Shown: positions 50,780 through 59,753, counted from the first letter of the stretch. The stretch is DNA of 64,000 nt from JBFLXB01 sp964570625 (GCA_964570625.1 CAZMYW010000022.1:10742-74741), one strand, 5' to 3'. Numbers and translations are program-made. Notes: a model not told the origin generated them from the letters alone.

Positions 50780-52509
50780 AAGTCGACTTCGCCCCGTTCA
50801 AACCGCTGCTGAAGCCGCATCGCGGGGCGATGATCGAGGTCTCGCTGCTGGTGATGGGGGTCTCCGCGCTCAACCTCGCACTGTTGTGGCTCTTCCGATA
50901 CTTCGTCGATCACGTCTTGGTACACCACGACACCACCGCGCTCTGGCGGATCATCTGGGCCGCGCTCGCCCTGTTCGCATTGCACAGCGTGATGTCCGTG
51001 CGCCACTACGTGGTGATCGCTCGCGTGGGCCAGCACATCGTGACTGCGTTACGGCTGCGTGTGGTGGAGCACCTGACGAAACTCTCGCTCGATTTTTTCG
51101 TCAAACGGCGAACCGGAGAGTTGATGTCCCGCGTCACCAACGATGTCGGGACGATCCAGCAGGTGGCGACGACCGTGCCCGTGGATCTGGCCAAGCAGAC
51201 GGTCACGTTCGCAGGCGCGATGGCCCTGTTGCTGTATATGAACTGGCGGTTGTGCCTGGCCGTGTTGGCCGTGGTGCCGTTGGTGGTGTTGGTGGCGCGG
51301 ATCTTCGGACGGCGACTCAAGGCACTCTCGACCGAAAGCCAGGACCGCAGCGCCGAGTCCGCCACGATCCTGGAGGAAATGATCTCCGGTATCAAGCTGC
51401 TCAAGTCCTTCGTGATGGAGCGCTACGAGGTCGATCGGCTCGCGGCGCAACTGGCGAGGGCCGATGCCGTGGCCTTGCGGCGCGCGACGTTGCTGGGAGT
51501 GTTCATTCCCGTGATCACGGTGCTCACGTTGATCGGCGCTCTCGGTGTGTTGTGGTACGGCGGCGTGCAGGTGATCCGAGGAGCCATGACGCCAGGGGAT
51601 CTGGTGGCGTTTCTGTTATTCGGCGGAATTCTGATGGGACCGTTCTCCGCCGTGGCGCGCCTGTTCACGCAGGTGAAAGAGGCTCAAGGCGCCATGCAGC
51701 GCGTGACCGAGATCCTGAACGAGCAGCCGACGGTTCCCGACGCCCCGCGCGCGGTTCCGTTGGCGGGGGTGGCGGGACGGCTCCAGGTCCGCGACGTCGT
51801 GTTCGCCTACGACAAGGGCCGTCAGGTCCTGCAGGGCGTCAGCCTGACCGCCGAGCCGGACCAGATCGTGGCGTTGGTCGGGCCGAGCGGGGGCGGTAAA
51901 ACCACCCTAGTCCACTTGATCCACCGATTTTACGACCCCGAATCGGGCGCGATTTTCGTGGATGGTCGTGACCTCCGCTCGATTCGCCTCGCGGACCTGT
52001 ATTCCCAAATTGCGTTCGTGCCGCAGGAGACCATGTTGTTCGGCGGCACGGTGGAGGAGAACATCCGATTCGGGAGGCCCTCCGCGACTCGCGAAGAGAT
52101 GATCGCCGCCGCGAGCGCCGCCCACGCGCACGGGTTTATCCAGGGATTGTCGAGTGGCTACGAAACCGTGGTGGGTGAAAAAGGCGTGCGTCTGTCTGGC
52201 GGACAGCGACAGCGACTCGCGATCGCGCGGGCGATCCTTAAAGATCCGCGGATTCTCCTATTGGATGAGGCCACATCGGCGCTCGACAACGAGTCTGAGG
52301 TGCTGGTGCAGGACGCGCTCGACCGGCTCATGAAAGGTCGGACCACGATCGTGGTCGCCCATCGCCTGTCGACGATCCAACGCGCGGATCAGATCCTCGT
52401 GATGGACCAAGGACGAATCGTGGAACGTGGAACTCACGTCGAACTGTTGGCGAGCCGAGGCCTCTACCACCGGCTGTCGATCGCCGCGTCGACCGGGACC
52501 GGGCTGTGA
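50776..52509 (+). CDS. ABC exporter, MsbA-like (fused membrane and ATPase domains)
   Basis: Seen: 577 residues from a GTG overlapping the ferredoxin gene stop. Six membrane helices in the first 310 residues, with the coupling segment FFVKRRTGELMSRVTNDVGTIQQ. ATPase: Walker A GPSGGGKTT, Q-loop FVPQETMLFGG, signature LSGGQRQRLAIARAIL, Walker B ILLLDEATSALD and His-loop VVAHRLST. Known: homodimeric exporters of lipid A precursors, lipids or drugs. MsbA is likely in a diderm, but the substrate is unproven. Confidence 0.92.
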   Translation: MKVDFAPFKPLLKPHRGAMIEVSLLVMGVSALNLALLWLFRYFVDHVLVHHDTTALWRIIWAALALFALHSVMSVRHYVVIARVGQHIVTALRLRVVEHLTKLSLDFFVKRRTGELMSRVTNDVGTIQQVATTVPVDLAKQTVTFAGAMALLLYMNWRLCLAVLAVVPLVVLVARIFGRRLKALSTESQDRSAESATILEEMISGIKLLKSFVMERYEVDRLAAQLARADAVALRRATLLGVFIPVITVLTLIGALGVLWYGGVQVIRGAMTPGDLVAFLLFGGILMGPFSAVARLFTQVKEAQGAMQRVTEILNEQPTVPDAPRAVPLAGVAGRLQVRDVVFAYDKGRQVLQGVSLTAEPDQIVALVGPSGGGKTTLVHLIHRFYDPESGAIFVDGRDLRSIRLADLYSQIAFVPQETMLFGGTVEENIRFGRPSATREEMIAAASAAHAHGFIQGLSSGYETVVGEKGVRLSGGQRQRLAIARAILKDPRILLLDEATSALDNESEVLVQDALDRLMKGRTTIVVAHRLSTIQRADQILVMDQGRIVERGTHVELLASRGLYHRLSIAASTGTGL

Positions 52510-52554
52510 CCTGAGGCGTGTGTCTGGTGACCGCGGCGGAGGAGGGTGGTCGGA

Positions 52555-52959
52555 GTGATTGAAGCGTTTGGGCCCGTGAAACAAGCCGTTGCGGACAATC
52601 GCCTGCGACTGGCGATCCTCAAGCCGAAAGCGCGTCGGCTGTTGATCCTTCCGCGTTCGAATGAGCAGCAGTGGGTGCCGATCGGCCTGCGCTGGTTTGC
52701 TCGGGTGCTGGGCGTCATTTTTGTCGGCTCGTCGTTAGCGGCCGCCTACGCTTGGGCGACGTGGGAGTTGATGCACATGATCTTCGCGTGCACCATCAGT
52801 CTCGTGTCGCTGAGATACTTGGACCGCATCGCGGCTCACCACGTGCAGGATAAGGCCCTGGCCGACGAAGCGTTTTTCCACGCTGGTCGCGAGTCTGGTC
52901 TCATCGAATTGGAGAAGATCCCCGAGCCCGGCACGGCGTCGCCGCGGCCCTCGTACTGA
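52555..52959 (+). CDS. Small membrane protein, unknown function
   Basis: Seen: 134 residues from GTG 52555, which has GGAGG 9 bases upstream (GTG 52546 is the longer option). A basic N-terminus is followed by two hydrophobic spans (WFARVLGVIFVGSSLAAAYAWATW and LMHMIFACTISLVSLRYL, about 50-95) and an acidic, Pro-rich tail. No recognised family. Downstream of the ABC exporter on the same strand, it may be co-transcribed with it. Confidence 0.65.
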   Translation: MIEAFGPVKQAVADNRLRLAILKPKARRLLILPRSNEQQWVPIGLRWFARVLGVIFVGSSLAAAYAWATWELMHMIFACTISLVSLRYLDRIAAHHVQDKALADEAFFHAGRESGLIELEKIPEPGTASPRPSY

Positions 52960-53010
52960 CCTCCTCGCCGCCGGCGCACTGTTCGGAGCGTCTTCGCGTC
53001 GGTGGCCGAT

Positions 53011-53703
53011 CTACTTCAGGTGCGCTCGGCACAGCTCTTCGATCGGTTCAACCCGTGGACCCGTCAGCCCATCACGGACGGCGGCCTCGCAGTCCAAGGT
53101 CATGAGGTAGTCCACGAGGTGTTCCAGTCCGGCTACGGTGAATGCGGTTCCGAAATGGTCGGGCATCGCTGATTCGGAGGGGCTCCCTCGCTGTTCGAAC
53201 CCGGGGACGATAAATGCGCTAGGGGAGAGGATCGATTGGATAACGTATTCGCGCGGTGTCTGGGCTGTGGCACGACCCGATTGGAGGGCGGCGCGATACT
53301 GGGGCGATGCGAGCCGTTGTGCCGCCGTCGCGCTGGGGATCAACAGCGGGCCGTCGACTCCTGACCGAGCCGTGGCCACTCCCGGGATCTAGTGACACAC
53401 GCCGCAGCCCATCTTGGCGACTATGTGGTCAGGCGGATCCGCTTCGCTGGCCACGCGTTGGTCCAGGGACGGCGGTTCGCCGAACCCATGGATCGTGATC
53501 AGACGTTCCTCTCGGGTCGCAGGCTCCTGAGGAGCTGGCGCGGGGTGTGTGGGCCACGCCAGCCACGCGGCATACCCTCCCAAGATGAGCGTAAATACCC
53601 CGGCTCCTACGGTGAGGGCGCGGTGTTCCAGAGTTCGATACGCCGTCAGCAGGAGAGCGGTGGCGATGATCAGAAACGAAATCGCGATCAACGCGTGGTT
53701 CAT
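53011..53703 (-). pseudogene. Membrane-anchored monoheme cytochrome c interrupted by an in-frame amber codon
   Basis: Seen: reading from ATG 53703 gives two hydrophobic spans (ALIAISFLIIATALLLTAY, VGAGVFTLILGGYAAWLAW), a Pro-rich linker, and a heme motif CGVCH at 53406-53392. The next codon is TAG (53391-53389). The same frame then continues without interruption as IPGVATARSGVDGP, then AFIVPGFEQRGSP, AMPDHFG (probable distal Met) and a C-terminal helix, ending in TAG at 53013-53011. Known: after CxxCH, small cytochromes often carry a residue followed by IPG. A CAG-to-TAG change is the simplest cause. It is either a recent pseudogene, a sequencing error, or readthrough; normal use of TAG as a stop elsewhere argues against wholesale recoding. 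It starts 23 bases after sat. Confidence 0.75.
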
Positions 53704-53725
53704 CGGCGAAAGAAACAAGCACGCG

Positions 53726-54889
53726 CTACGTCGGTTTCCGCATGGAATCGATCAGGATCTTCGCGACCTCGGGACGGGAGAATTCGACCGGCGGCATCGT
53801 CCCCGCGCTCAACATTTCGCGGACCTTGGTGCCCGACAGGGACACGTGATTGGCGGCGTCGTGTGGGCATGTCTTGGACGACGCCATGCTGCCGCACGTC
53901 TTGCAGTAAAACGTGTTGTCGAAGAACAGGGGGGTGATGCCCAACTCGCCGTCACGGAACTCCGAGAAGATCTGGTGGGCGTCGAACGAGCCGTAGAAGT
54001 TGCCGACCCCCGCGTGGTCGCGCCCGACGATAAAGTGTGTGCACCCCCAGTTCTTCCGCACGATGGCATGAAAGATCGCTTCACGTGGACCGGCGTACCG
54101 CATGGCGGCCGGGAGCACCCCAAGAAGCGTGCGGTTTTTGGGATAGTAGTTCTCCGTCAGCGCGAGGTAGCAGCGCATCCGCACATCGGCCGGAATGTCG
54201 TCGGACTTGGTTTCTCCCACCAGGGGGTGGATAAAGAGGCCATCCACGATTTCGAGGGCACACTTCTGGATATACTCGTGAGCCCGGTGGATGGGGTTTC
54301 GAGTCTGGAACCCCACGACTGTTTTCCATCCACGTTCCGCGAATGCCTTGCGGGCGTCCACCGGATCCAGTCGATAGGCGTGGAAATCGGCGTGTGTCTG
54401 GCGCCGTAGCACGTCGACCGTTCCACCCAGCAACACGTCGCCGCGACGGAACAGATAGTCCACCCCGGGGTGTTTACGATCTTCGGTGTGGTAGATCGAC
54501 CGCGCCGCGTGGATTTTGTCGCGCTGGAACCGTTCCTCCAGGTGCAGAATGGCGACGACGGCTCCCGTTTCCTCAACGAGTGCGACATTGCGGCCGTCCC
54601 GGAGTGAAGCGGCTTGGTCCTGATCCACGGCCAGGATGATCGGCAGACTCCACGGCAAACCATTGGCGAGGTGCATGGTGTCGCGCACGGTTTCGTAGTC
54701 TTTCTTTCCCATAAACCCTTCGATCGGGCTGTACGCGCCGACCGCGATGAGGTCCAGATCCGACCGTTCGCGTGTATTGAGCGTCACTTTGGGGTACTCA
54801 CCAGCACGGCGTTCGAGATCCGTCCGTTGATCGGACGGAACCATTCGGTTGATCAGGACCCCGCCGTGGGGGATGGACAAACTCGACAT
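53726..54889 (-). CDS. sat: ATP sulfurylase
   Basis: Seen: 387 residues, ATG with AGGAGT upstream. The PUA-like N-domain has SDLDLIAVGAYSPIEGFM; catalytic VGFQTRNPIHRAHEYI (QxRNPxHxxHE) and IVGRDHAGVG are intact; the zinc motif is CKTCGSMASSKTCPHDAANH. Known: sulfate plus ATP gives APS and pyrophosphate, the first step of sulfate reduction or assimilation. It lies with the sulfite reductase and APS reductase genes on the same strand, separated from the former by a 16-bp hairpin. No APS kinase domain. Confidence 0.96.
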   Translation of the reverse strand: MSSLSIPHGGVLINRMVPSDQRTDLERRAGEYPKVTLNTRERSDLDLIAVGAYSPIEGFMGKKDYETVRDTMHLANGLPWSLPIILAVDQDQAASLRDGRNVALVEETGAVVAILHLEERFQRDKIHAARSIYHTEDRKHPGVDYLFRRGDVLLGGTVDVLRRQTHADFHAYRLDPVDARKAFAERGWKTVVGFQTRNPIHRAHEYIQKCALEIVDGLFIHPLVGETKSDDIPADVRMRCYLALTENYYPKNRTLLGVLPAAMRYAGPREAIFHAIVRKNWGCTHFIVGRDHAGVGNFYGSFDAHQIFSEFRDGELGITPLFFDNTFYCKTCGSMASSKTCPHDAANHVSLSGTKVREMLSAGTMPPVEFSRPEVAKILIDSMRKPT

Positions 54890-54937
54890 GGTCGATGACT
54901 CCTTTATGAGGGCGGTGTGGGCGAAGACGCGAGAATC

Positions 54938-54976
54938 AACGGGGCGGGGCGTTCGATGGAAACGCCCCGCCCCGTT
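54938..54976 (-). terminator. GC-rich hairpin between sulfite reductase and sat
   Basis: A perfect 16-bp inverted repeat (left arm 54938-54953, right arm 54961-54976) with a 7-base loop, starting 9 bases after the sulfite reductase stop. There is no U-run. It could tune the ratio of upstream to downstream products or stabilise the 3' end. Confidence 0.6.
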
Positions 54977-54985
54977 GACATCGGA

Positions 54986-57421
54986 CTACGATGCTTTGTT
55001 TTCGATCACGAGTTTGTAGTGGTCCCCTTCCGGTTCCATCGAGATTACCCGATACCCGTCGGATGTGACGCTGCGCGGGACGTTTTCAGCGGGCTCGCCG
55101 GCATCCAGCAGGACTTCAAGCACTTGGAGGGGGTCCATCTCTTCGAGCTGTAGCTTGGTCTTCACATAGTTCATGGGGCACGCCACCCCCAGCAGGTCCA
55201 TCTTGATCGCCGGGGCGGCGATCGGGGGTGTCGGGGCAGCCGACGGCGTTGCGGTGTCCGCGTTCGGCTGCGGCTCGCCCTTCGCCACTTTCAGCGAGGC
55301 ATCGATTTTGGCGAAGGCTTGCCGGCACGCGTCGGCCAACACCTTCGCGTCGCGGACGAATATTGTGGCGTCCTCGAGCGTGAGGTGCGCCTTGATCGTC
55401 TGGCTCTGTCGCATCACCGCGTCGTACGCGTCGCGCGGCACCACGCCCTTCTCCACCATGCGCTGCGCGAATTCCTTGAGCACCAGCTCGTTGCTGGTCG
55501 GCTCGATGGCCTGCGTGACGAGCAGCCCCTTGGCTGCGGCCACAATGCCCAGTTCAGCCCGCATCACCGCGTCCACGGGTTTGTGTTTCTCGATCAGCAC
55601 GCTGGCGTGGGCCAATTCGTACTTGGCGTCTTCCAGGTGTTGCTCCACCATGTTGATCACGCCGCCCGCGCACTCTCCGGCCCCGGCGTCCTCCAAGGAG
55701 AAGGGCTCGTAGGCACCGTAGTCCAAGTACTGAGAAGGCGCTTCATGGTAGGTGGGTAGCGTGGCGTATGGTTCCAGTGTTTTGACGATCGGCGCCTTGC
55801 CCACGCGGTCCGCAAATGCGGTGAACGACTCTCCCGGAGTGCGGTGTTCCCGGTAATAGGCCAGTAAGGCGTCCACGACCTCGGGAATACGCTTCGCCGG
55901 ATACTTGCCCGCTAATTGGCCGAACGCCACCCCTTGATCGGTCGAGCGGCCCCCAAGGTGCAACTGGTACGCGGGGATCAGGTGGCCCTCGATACGCTGC
56001 CCCAGACCGTGAAAGCCGATGGCGGCAATGTGGTGCTGAGCGCAGGAGTTGGGGCACCCGCTGATCTTGATGTCGATCCCCTTCAAGTCGTCGGCGAACG
56101 CGGACCCGGTGTGGGCCAGGTGTTCGGTGAGCGCGCTTCCCACGCCTTTCGAGGAGGTGATGCCCAACCCGCAGGTGTCGGCTCCGGGGCACGCGAGCAC
56201 GTCGCCGACGCGGTCGGCTCCTGGATTGCCGAGCCCCAACGCGGTAAGCGTCTCATGCAACGCGGTCAGGTCCGCGTCGGCGACCCAACGGAGCAAGAAG
56301 TTCTGGGTCACGGTGATGCGAATCGACCCGTGCGCGAATCGCTCCGTCACGTCCGCCAGTCCCCTGAGCTGCGCAGTGGTGAGATCTCCAATCGGCAGGG
56401 TCACGAGTGCGGTGGAGTAGCCGGCCTGTCGTTGCGCCCTGACGTTGGTGGCGAGCCACGCCTCAAATCGAGGCGTGCGGTGACCGTTGGCGTGCGGACG
56501 TTTGGCGCCGTTGGTCGGAATCGGTTCCGGCGTCAGATCGAACGGCGCGAGTGTGGACGCCTCGCGGCCCTCGCGGATGAACGCGTACTCCTCCGCGTAC
56601 AAGGCGTAGAATTTCTCGAAGCCGATCTTTTCGATCAGGAACTTGATGCGCGAGAGACTGCGGTTTTTCCGATTTCCGTGTCGGTTGAAGACCCGTAAGA
56701 CCGCCTCACACCGCGGCCGGAGTTCCTCGGCCGGAACCCACTCTTCGAGCAGGTAGGGCTTTTTGGGACTCGGGCCCAAGCCGCCTCCTACCGTCAGCCG
56801 GAAACCCACTTCGGTGCGGCCGTCCACGCCCCGGGCTGTAGCCAGAACACCGAAGTCGTGAATCCCGGTAAGGGCGCAATCGCTGCCGCAGCCGGAAAAC
56901 GCGATTTTGAACTTACGCGGCAGGTTTTCGCATACCGGGTTGCGCAGGAAATGGTACGCCACGCCTTTGGCGTAGGGGGTGACGTCCACCACCTCTCCCT
57001 GGCAGACTCCGGCATACGGGCAGGCAGTGACGTTACGGACCGTGTTCCCGCAGGCTTCGCGAGTGGTCAGGCCGACTTCGGCCAACTGCCGCATGATCGC
57101 GGCGGTATATTCGAGTTTGACGAAGTGGATTTGGATGTCTTGCCGGGTCGTCAGGTGTGCGACCCCTCGCGAATAACGATCCCCGATATCGGCGACGCGA
57201 CGAAGCTGCTCCGCGTTCATGCCTCCAAACGGGATCTTAATCCGGATCATCTGTACGCCGTCCTGTCGCTGGCCGTAGATACCGTGCTGGAGGCGAAAAC
57301 GCCGAAACACCTCCGCGTGGACCTCGCCGCGAAGGAACCGCTGGGTTTCCTGCTCGTAGTGGGCGATCTCCTCCTCGACTTCCGGAAGGATCAACTGGTG
57401 AGTGACGGCCGTCGGTGTCAT
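54986..57421 (-). CDS. Nitrite/sulfite reductase fused to a helical domain and a TusA-like domain
   Basis: Seen: 811 residues. Two nitrite/sulfite reductase halves: residues about 40-300 and 330-570. Both halves carry a full cysteine set: C134, C140, C178, C182 (ACPYAGVC, SGCGSDC) and C411, C417, C456, C460 (ACPGADTC, SGCPNSC), spaced almost identically. A helical segment with a HEPN-like look is at about 586-710, and a TusA-like domain at about 740-811 has C748 in GVACPMNYVK. Known: sulfite reductases use one siroheme-[4Fe-4S] centre, usually with ligands only in the C-terminal half; TusA carries persulfide sulfur. Inference: a six-electron sulfite reductase in the sulfate operon that may pass sulfur to its own carrier domain. 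Nitrite reduction is an alternative. Confidence 0.9.
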   Translation of the reverse strand: MTPTAVTHQLILPEVEEEIAHYEQETQRFLRGEVHAEVFRRFRLQHGIYGQRQDGVQMIRIKIPFGGMNAEQLRRVADIGDRYSRGVAHLTTRQDIQIHFVKLEYTAAIMRQLAEVGLTTREACGNTVRNVTACPYAGVCQGEVVDVTPYAKGVAYHFLRNPVCENLPRKFKIAFSGCGSDCALTGIHDFGVLATARGVDGRTEVGFRLTVGGGLGPSPKKPYLLEEWVPAEELRPRCEAVLRVFNRHGNRKNRSLSRIKFLIEKIGFEKFYALYAEEYAFIREGREASTLAPFDLTPEPIPTNGAKRPHANGHRTPRFEAWLATNVRAQRQAGYSTALVTLPIGDLTTAQLRGLADVTERFAHGSIRITVTQNFLLRWVADADLTALHETLTALGLGNPGADRVGDVLACPGADTCGLGITSSKGVGSALTEHLAHTGSAFADDLKGIDIKISGCPNSCAQHHIAAIGFHGLGQRIEGHLIPAYQLHLGGRSTDQGVAFGQLAGKYPAKRIPEVVDALLAYYREHRTPGESFTAFADRVGKAPIVKTLEPYATLPTYHEAPSQYLDYGAYEPFSLEDAGAGECAGGVINMVEQHLEDAKYELAHASVLIEKHKPVDAVMRAELGIVAAAKGLLVTQAIEPTSNELVLKEFAQRMVEKGVVPRDAYDAVMRQSQTIKAHLTLEDATIFVRDAKVLADACRQAFAKIDASLKVAKGEPQPNADTATPSAAPTPPIAAPAIKMDLLGVACPMNYVKTKLQLEEMDPLQVLEVLLDAGEPAENVPRSVTSDGYRVISMEPEGDHYKLVIENKAS

Positions 57422-57445
57422 GACGCGCTCCTTACCATGAACGAT

Positions 57446-58195
57446 CTAGCGGGCGCTTTTCGCGCTCGCATGACTGTGTAATCCGCATTCTTTGTGTTCG
57501 GGCGACTCCCACCACCAGCGTCCGGCGCGGACATCTTCACCCGGTTTGATGGCTCGCGTGCACGGCGCGCACCCGATGCTGGGGAACCCCTCGTCGTGTA
57601 ACTTATTGTACGGCACCTTGTGGGCTTTGATATAGTCCCACACCTGCGATTCGGACCAGTGGATCAACGGATTGAGTTTAGCGATCCCCCGGTGTGCAGC
57701 ATCGTGTTCGACCATCGGCGTATCGGATCGGGTCACGGCCTGGGCGCTCCGGAGACCGGTAATCCACGCCTTCAAACCGGACAACGCGCGATTCAACGGC
57801 TCGACCTTTCGTACCCCGCAGCACTCCTTGCGGTTCTCGATGCTTTGATAGAACAAGTTGACCCCTTTGGTTCGAATCATCTTTTCCACCGCGTCCGTCT
57901 GCGGAAAGTAGGCCTCAATCGAAATGCCGTAGTGGTCACGAACCGCGTCCATCACCTCGTACGTTTCCGAGTGCAGCCGGCCCGTATCCAGGCAGAAAAT
58001 CCGGGGGGACGGGTGCAACTTGCACAACATGTCCACCAAGACCACATCCTCCGCGCCGAAGCTGCAAGCCAGCGAGACCTGTCCCTGATACGTCTCAAGC
58101 GCCCACTTCAGGACGGCCTCGGGCGCTTGGGTGGTGAACTGTTGATTGATGGATGAAAGTTGTTCCTGAGTGTGGCCTGCCGCAGTGGTCGTCAT
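57446..58195 (-). CDS. cysH: APS reductase (CysH family, [4Fe-4S] type)
   Basis: Seen: 249 residues, ATG with AGAGGAG about 11 bases upstream. Sulfate-binding P-loop-like SLACSFGAEDVVLVDM, LDTGRLHSETYE, and the APS-type cluster cysteines C125, C126 (ECCGVRKVEPL), C209, C212 (GCAPCTR), plus catalytic C237 in KECGLH. Known: the four-Cys [4Fe-4S] form reduces APS directly with thioredoxin, giving sulfite; the PAPS form lacks these. This fits the absence of an APS kinase. It is the first gene of the operon cysH-sulfite reductase-sat. Confidence 0.95.
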   Translation of the reverse strand: MTTTAAGHTQEQLSSINQQFTTQAPEAVLKWALETYQGQVSLACSFGAEDVVLVDMLCKLHPSPRIFCLDTGRLHSETYEVMDAVRDHYGISIEAYFPQTDAVEKMIRTKGVNLFYQSIENRKECCGVRKVEPLNRALSGLKAWITGLRSAQAVTRSDTPMVEHDAAHRGIAKLNPLIHWSESQVWDYIKAHKVPYNKLHDEGFPSIGCAPCTRAIKPGEDVRAGRWWWESPEHKECGLHSHASAKSAR

Positions 58196-58288
58196 GATTG
58201 AATCAGCTCCTCTTCATGAGTTGCTCAAAGGGTAAGACTCCCGCTCGAAGCTCTGCCAGTTACGAGCCCAGACAGCCCAACCCCTCTG

Positions 58289-58337
58289 AATTACTTAGGA
58301 TTTAGTAACTATAGGTGTGGACAATGGAGCATGTCAA
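58289..58337 (-). promoter_or_regulatory. Promoter and operator-like dyad of the sulfate assimilation operon
   Basis: Minus strand: perfect -35 TTGACA at 58337-58332, an 18-base spacer, and -10 TATAGT at 58313-58308. The predicted start is near 58301. An imperfect inverted repeat, TTACT-TAGGATTT-AGTAA on the plus strand (58291-58308), covers the start site and could bind a repressor. Confidence 0.7.
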
Positions 58338-58371
58338 GGTATTTCCTAATGTGACGTTCGTTGAGGGCGGC

Positions 58372-58401
58372 TTGTCAAAATTCGGTCCGATTTGTTATGG
58401 T
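58372..58401 (+). promoter_or_regulatory. Promoter of the CorC-type gene
   Basis: -35 TTGTCA at 58372-58377, an 18-base spacer, and -10 TATGGT at 58396-58401. Divergent from the sulfate operon promoter. Confidence 0.6.
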
Positions 58402-58442
58402 TGAGGCCGGAATGTCCCCCCCAGATCCTGCGTGAGATAGCG

Positions 58443-59753
58443 TTGCCCTGGTATTCCATATTCGTCATTCTGGTACTGGTTCTGGCCAACGGCTTTTTCG
58501 CGGCCGCGGAACTCGCGATTCTCACGGGCCGGAAAAGCCGAATTCTGCAACTGATCGAGGCCGGGAACCACCGGGCCAAGGACGTGCTGCGGCTCCAGGC
58601 CGATCCTGAGCGTTTCTTAGCCACGATTCAAATCGGCATCACGGTGATCAGCGCCCTGACCGGTGCGTTAGGCGGCGTCGCGGCGATCGAGAACCTCAAG
58701 CCCTATCTCGAAGGGATTCCGAACCCGGTGCTCCGCAGCGCAAGCGAGGGCATCGCGCTCGCGATCGTGGTCCTCTCCATTTCCTACCTCTCGCTCGTGT
58801 TCGGGGAATTGGTCCCGAAGTCCCTGGCCCTGCGGTATCCGGAGCAAATCGCCCTGTGGGTCGCGTGGCCGATCGACGCGCTGGCGCGACTGTCCTCCGC
58901 GCCGGTTAAAATTCTCACCTGGTCGAGCCGACTCATCCTGAAACCGTTGGGTGCTCCATCGCGGCCGGCGTTTATGCCCGAGGAGGAAATCAAGAGCCTG
59001 TTATTGCAGGGCCGCGAATCCGGCGCGATCGATTCGACCGAACAGGAATTGATCCACTCGGTCTTCGAGTTCGCGGACATTTCCGTCAAGGAAGTCATGA
59101 TCCCGGCCCCGCGGATCCACGCCATTCGGCTGGATACGCCGCTCGACGCAGTCTTGACCGACGTGGTCGAGAACAAGTTTTCCCGGTACCCCGTCTACCG
59201 CGAGGAACTCAACGACATTTGCGGAGTGGTGTACACCAAGGATCTCCTGGATGCGATGGTACGGCGCCTGCCCATCGACATCAAGGCCTTGATGCACCCG
59301 GCCTATTTTGTGCCCGAAAGCATGAAGGTGAGCCACCTCCTGAAAGAAATGCAACGGCGCCACGCTCAGATGGCCATCGTGGTCAATGAGTACGGCACGG
59401 TCGAGGGGCTCGTGACCATGGAGGACTTGATCGAAGAGATCGTGGGCGAGATCCGGGACGAATACGACCTCGAAGAACGTGCGGTCGAGCGTCTGAAAGA
59501 CGGTTCGCTGGTGGTCGATGCTTCGCTGTCGGTCCGCGATCTGAAGGAGGAATACGGTCTGCCGATCCCAGAATCGCCGCTCTACGAGACGTTGGGCGGT
59601 TTTGTGATGGCCCAGTTGCAGAATATCCCGCGCAGCGGAGCCATCGCCCACTACAACCCGTTGAAGTTTACGATCGTGGACATGGAAGGCCGGCGGATCA
59701 TGAAAGTGAAGATTGAGAAAGTTCCTGGACACGAAACGACCGCCGTCTCGTAA
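58443..59753 (+). CDS. CNNM/CorC-type membrane protein with CBS domains
   Basis: Seen: 436 residues from TTG 58443; the frame from 58392 includes the -10 element and is rejected. DUF21 membrane domain (VILVLVLANGFFAAAELAILTGRKS, VVLSISYLSLVFGELVPKSLALRYPEQIA, about 8-150), then a CBS pair (VKEVMIPAPRIHAIRLDTPLDAVL, MAIVVNEYGTVEGLVTMEDLIEEIVGE) and a C-terminal CorC_HlyC domain (DGSLVVDASLSVRDL, GGFVMAQLQNIPRSG). Known: the CNNM family transports or exchanges Mg2+, often with Co resistance phenotypes; earlier called hemolysin-like. It ends 12 bases before the convergent pabC gene. Confidence 0.92.
   Translation: MPWYSIFVILVLVLANGFFAAAELAILTGRKSRILQLIEAGNHRAKDVLRLQADPERFLATIQIGITVISALTGALGGVAAIENLKPYLEGIPNPVLRSASEGIALAIVVLSISYLSLVFGELVPKSLALRYPEQIALWVAWPIDALARLSSAPVKILTWSSRLILKPLGAPSRPAFMPEEEIKSLLLQGRESGAIDSTEQELIHSVFEFADISVKEVMIPAPRIHAIRLDTPLDAVLTDVVENKFSRYPVYREELNDICGVVYTKDLLDAMVRRLPIDIKALMHPAYFVPESMKVSHLLKEMQRRHAQMAIVVNEYGTVEGLVTMEDLIEEIVGEIRDEYDLEERAVERLKDGSLVVDASLSVRDLKEEYGLPIPESPLYETLGGFVMAQLQNIPRSGAIAHYNPLKFTIVDMEGRRIMKVKIEKVPGHETTAVS

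Noticed and set aside
53011..53703. Amber codon as pyrrolysine or genome-wide TAG recoding
   Set aside because: TAG is the natural stop of several intact genes here, including this one's own end; mutation, error or local readthrough is simpler.
58196..58301. SAM riboswitch in the cysH leader
   Set aside because: No match to the SAM-I or SAM-II conserved core that I could find.
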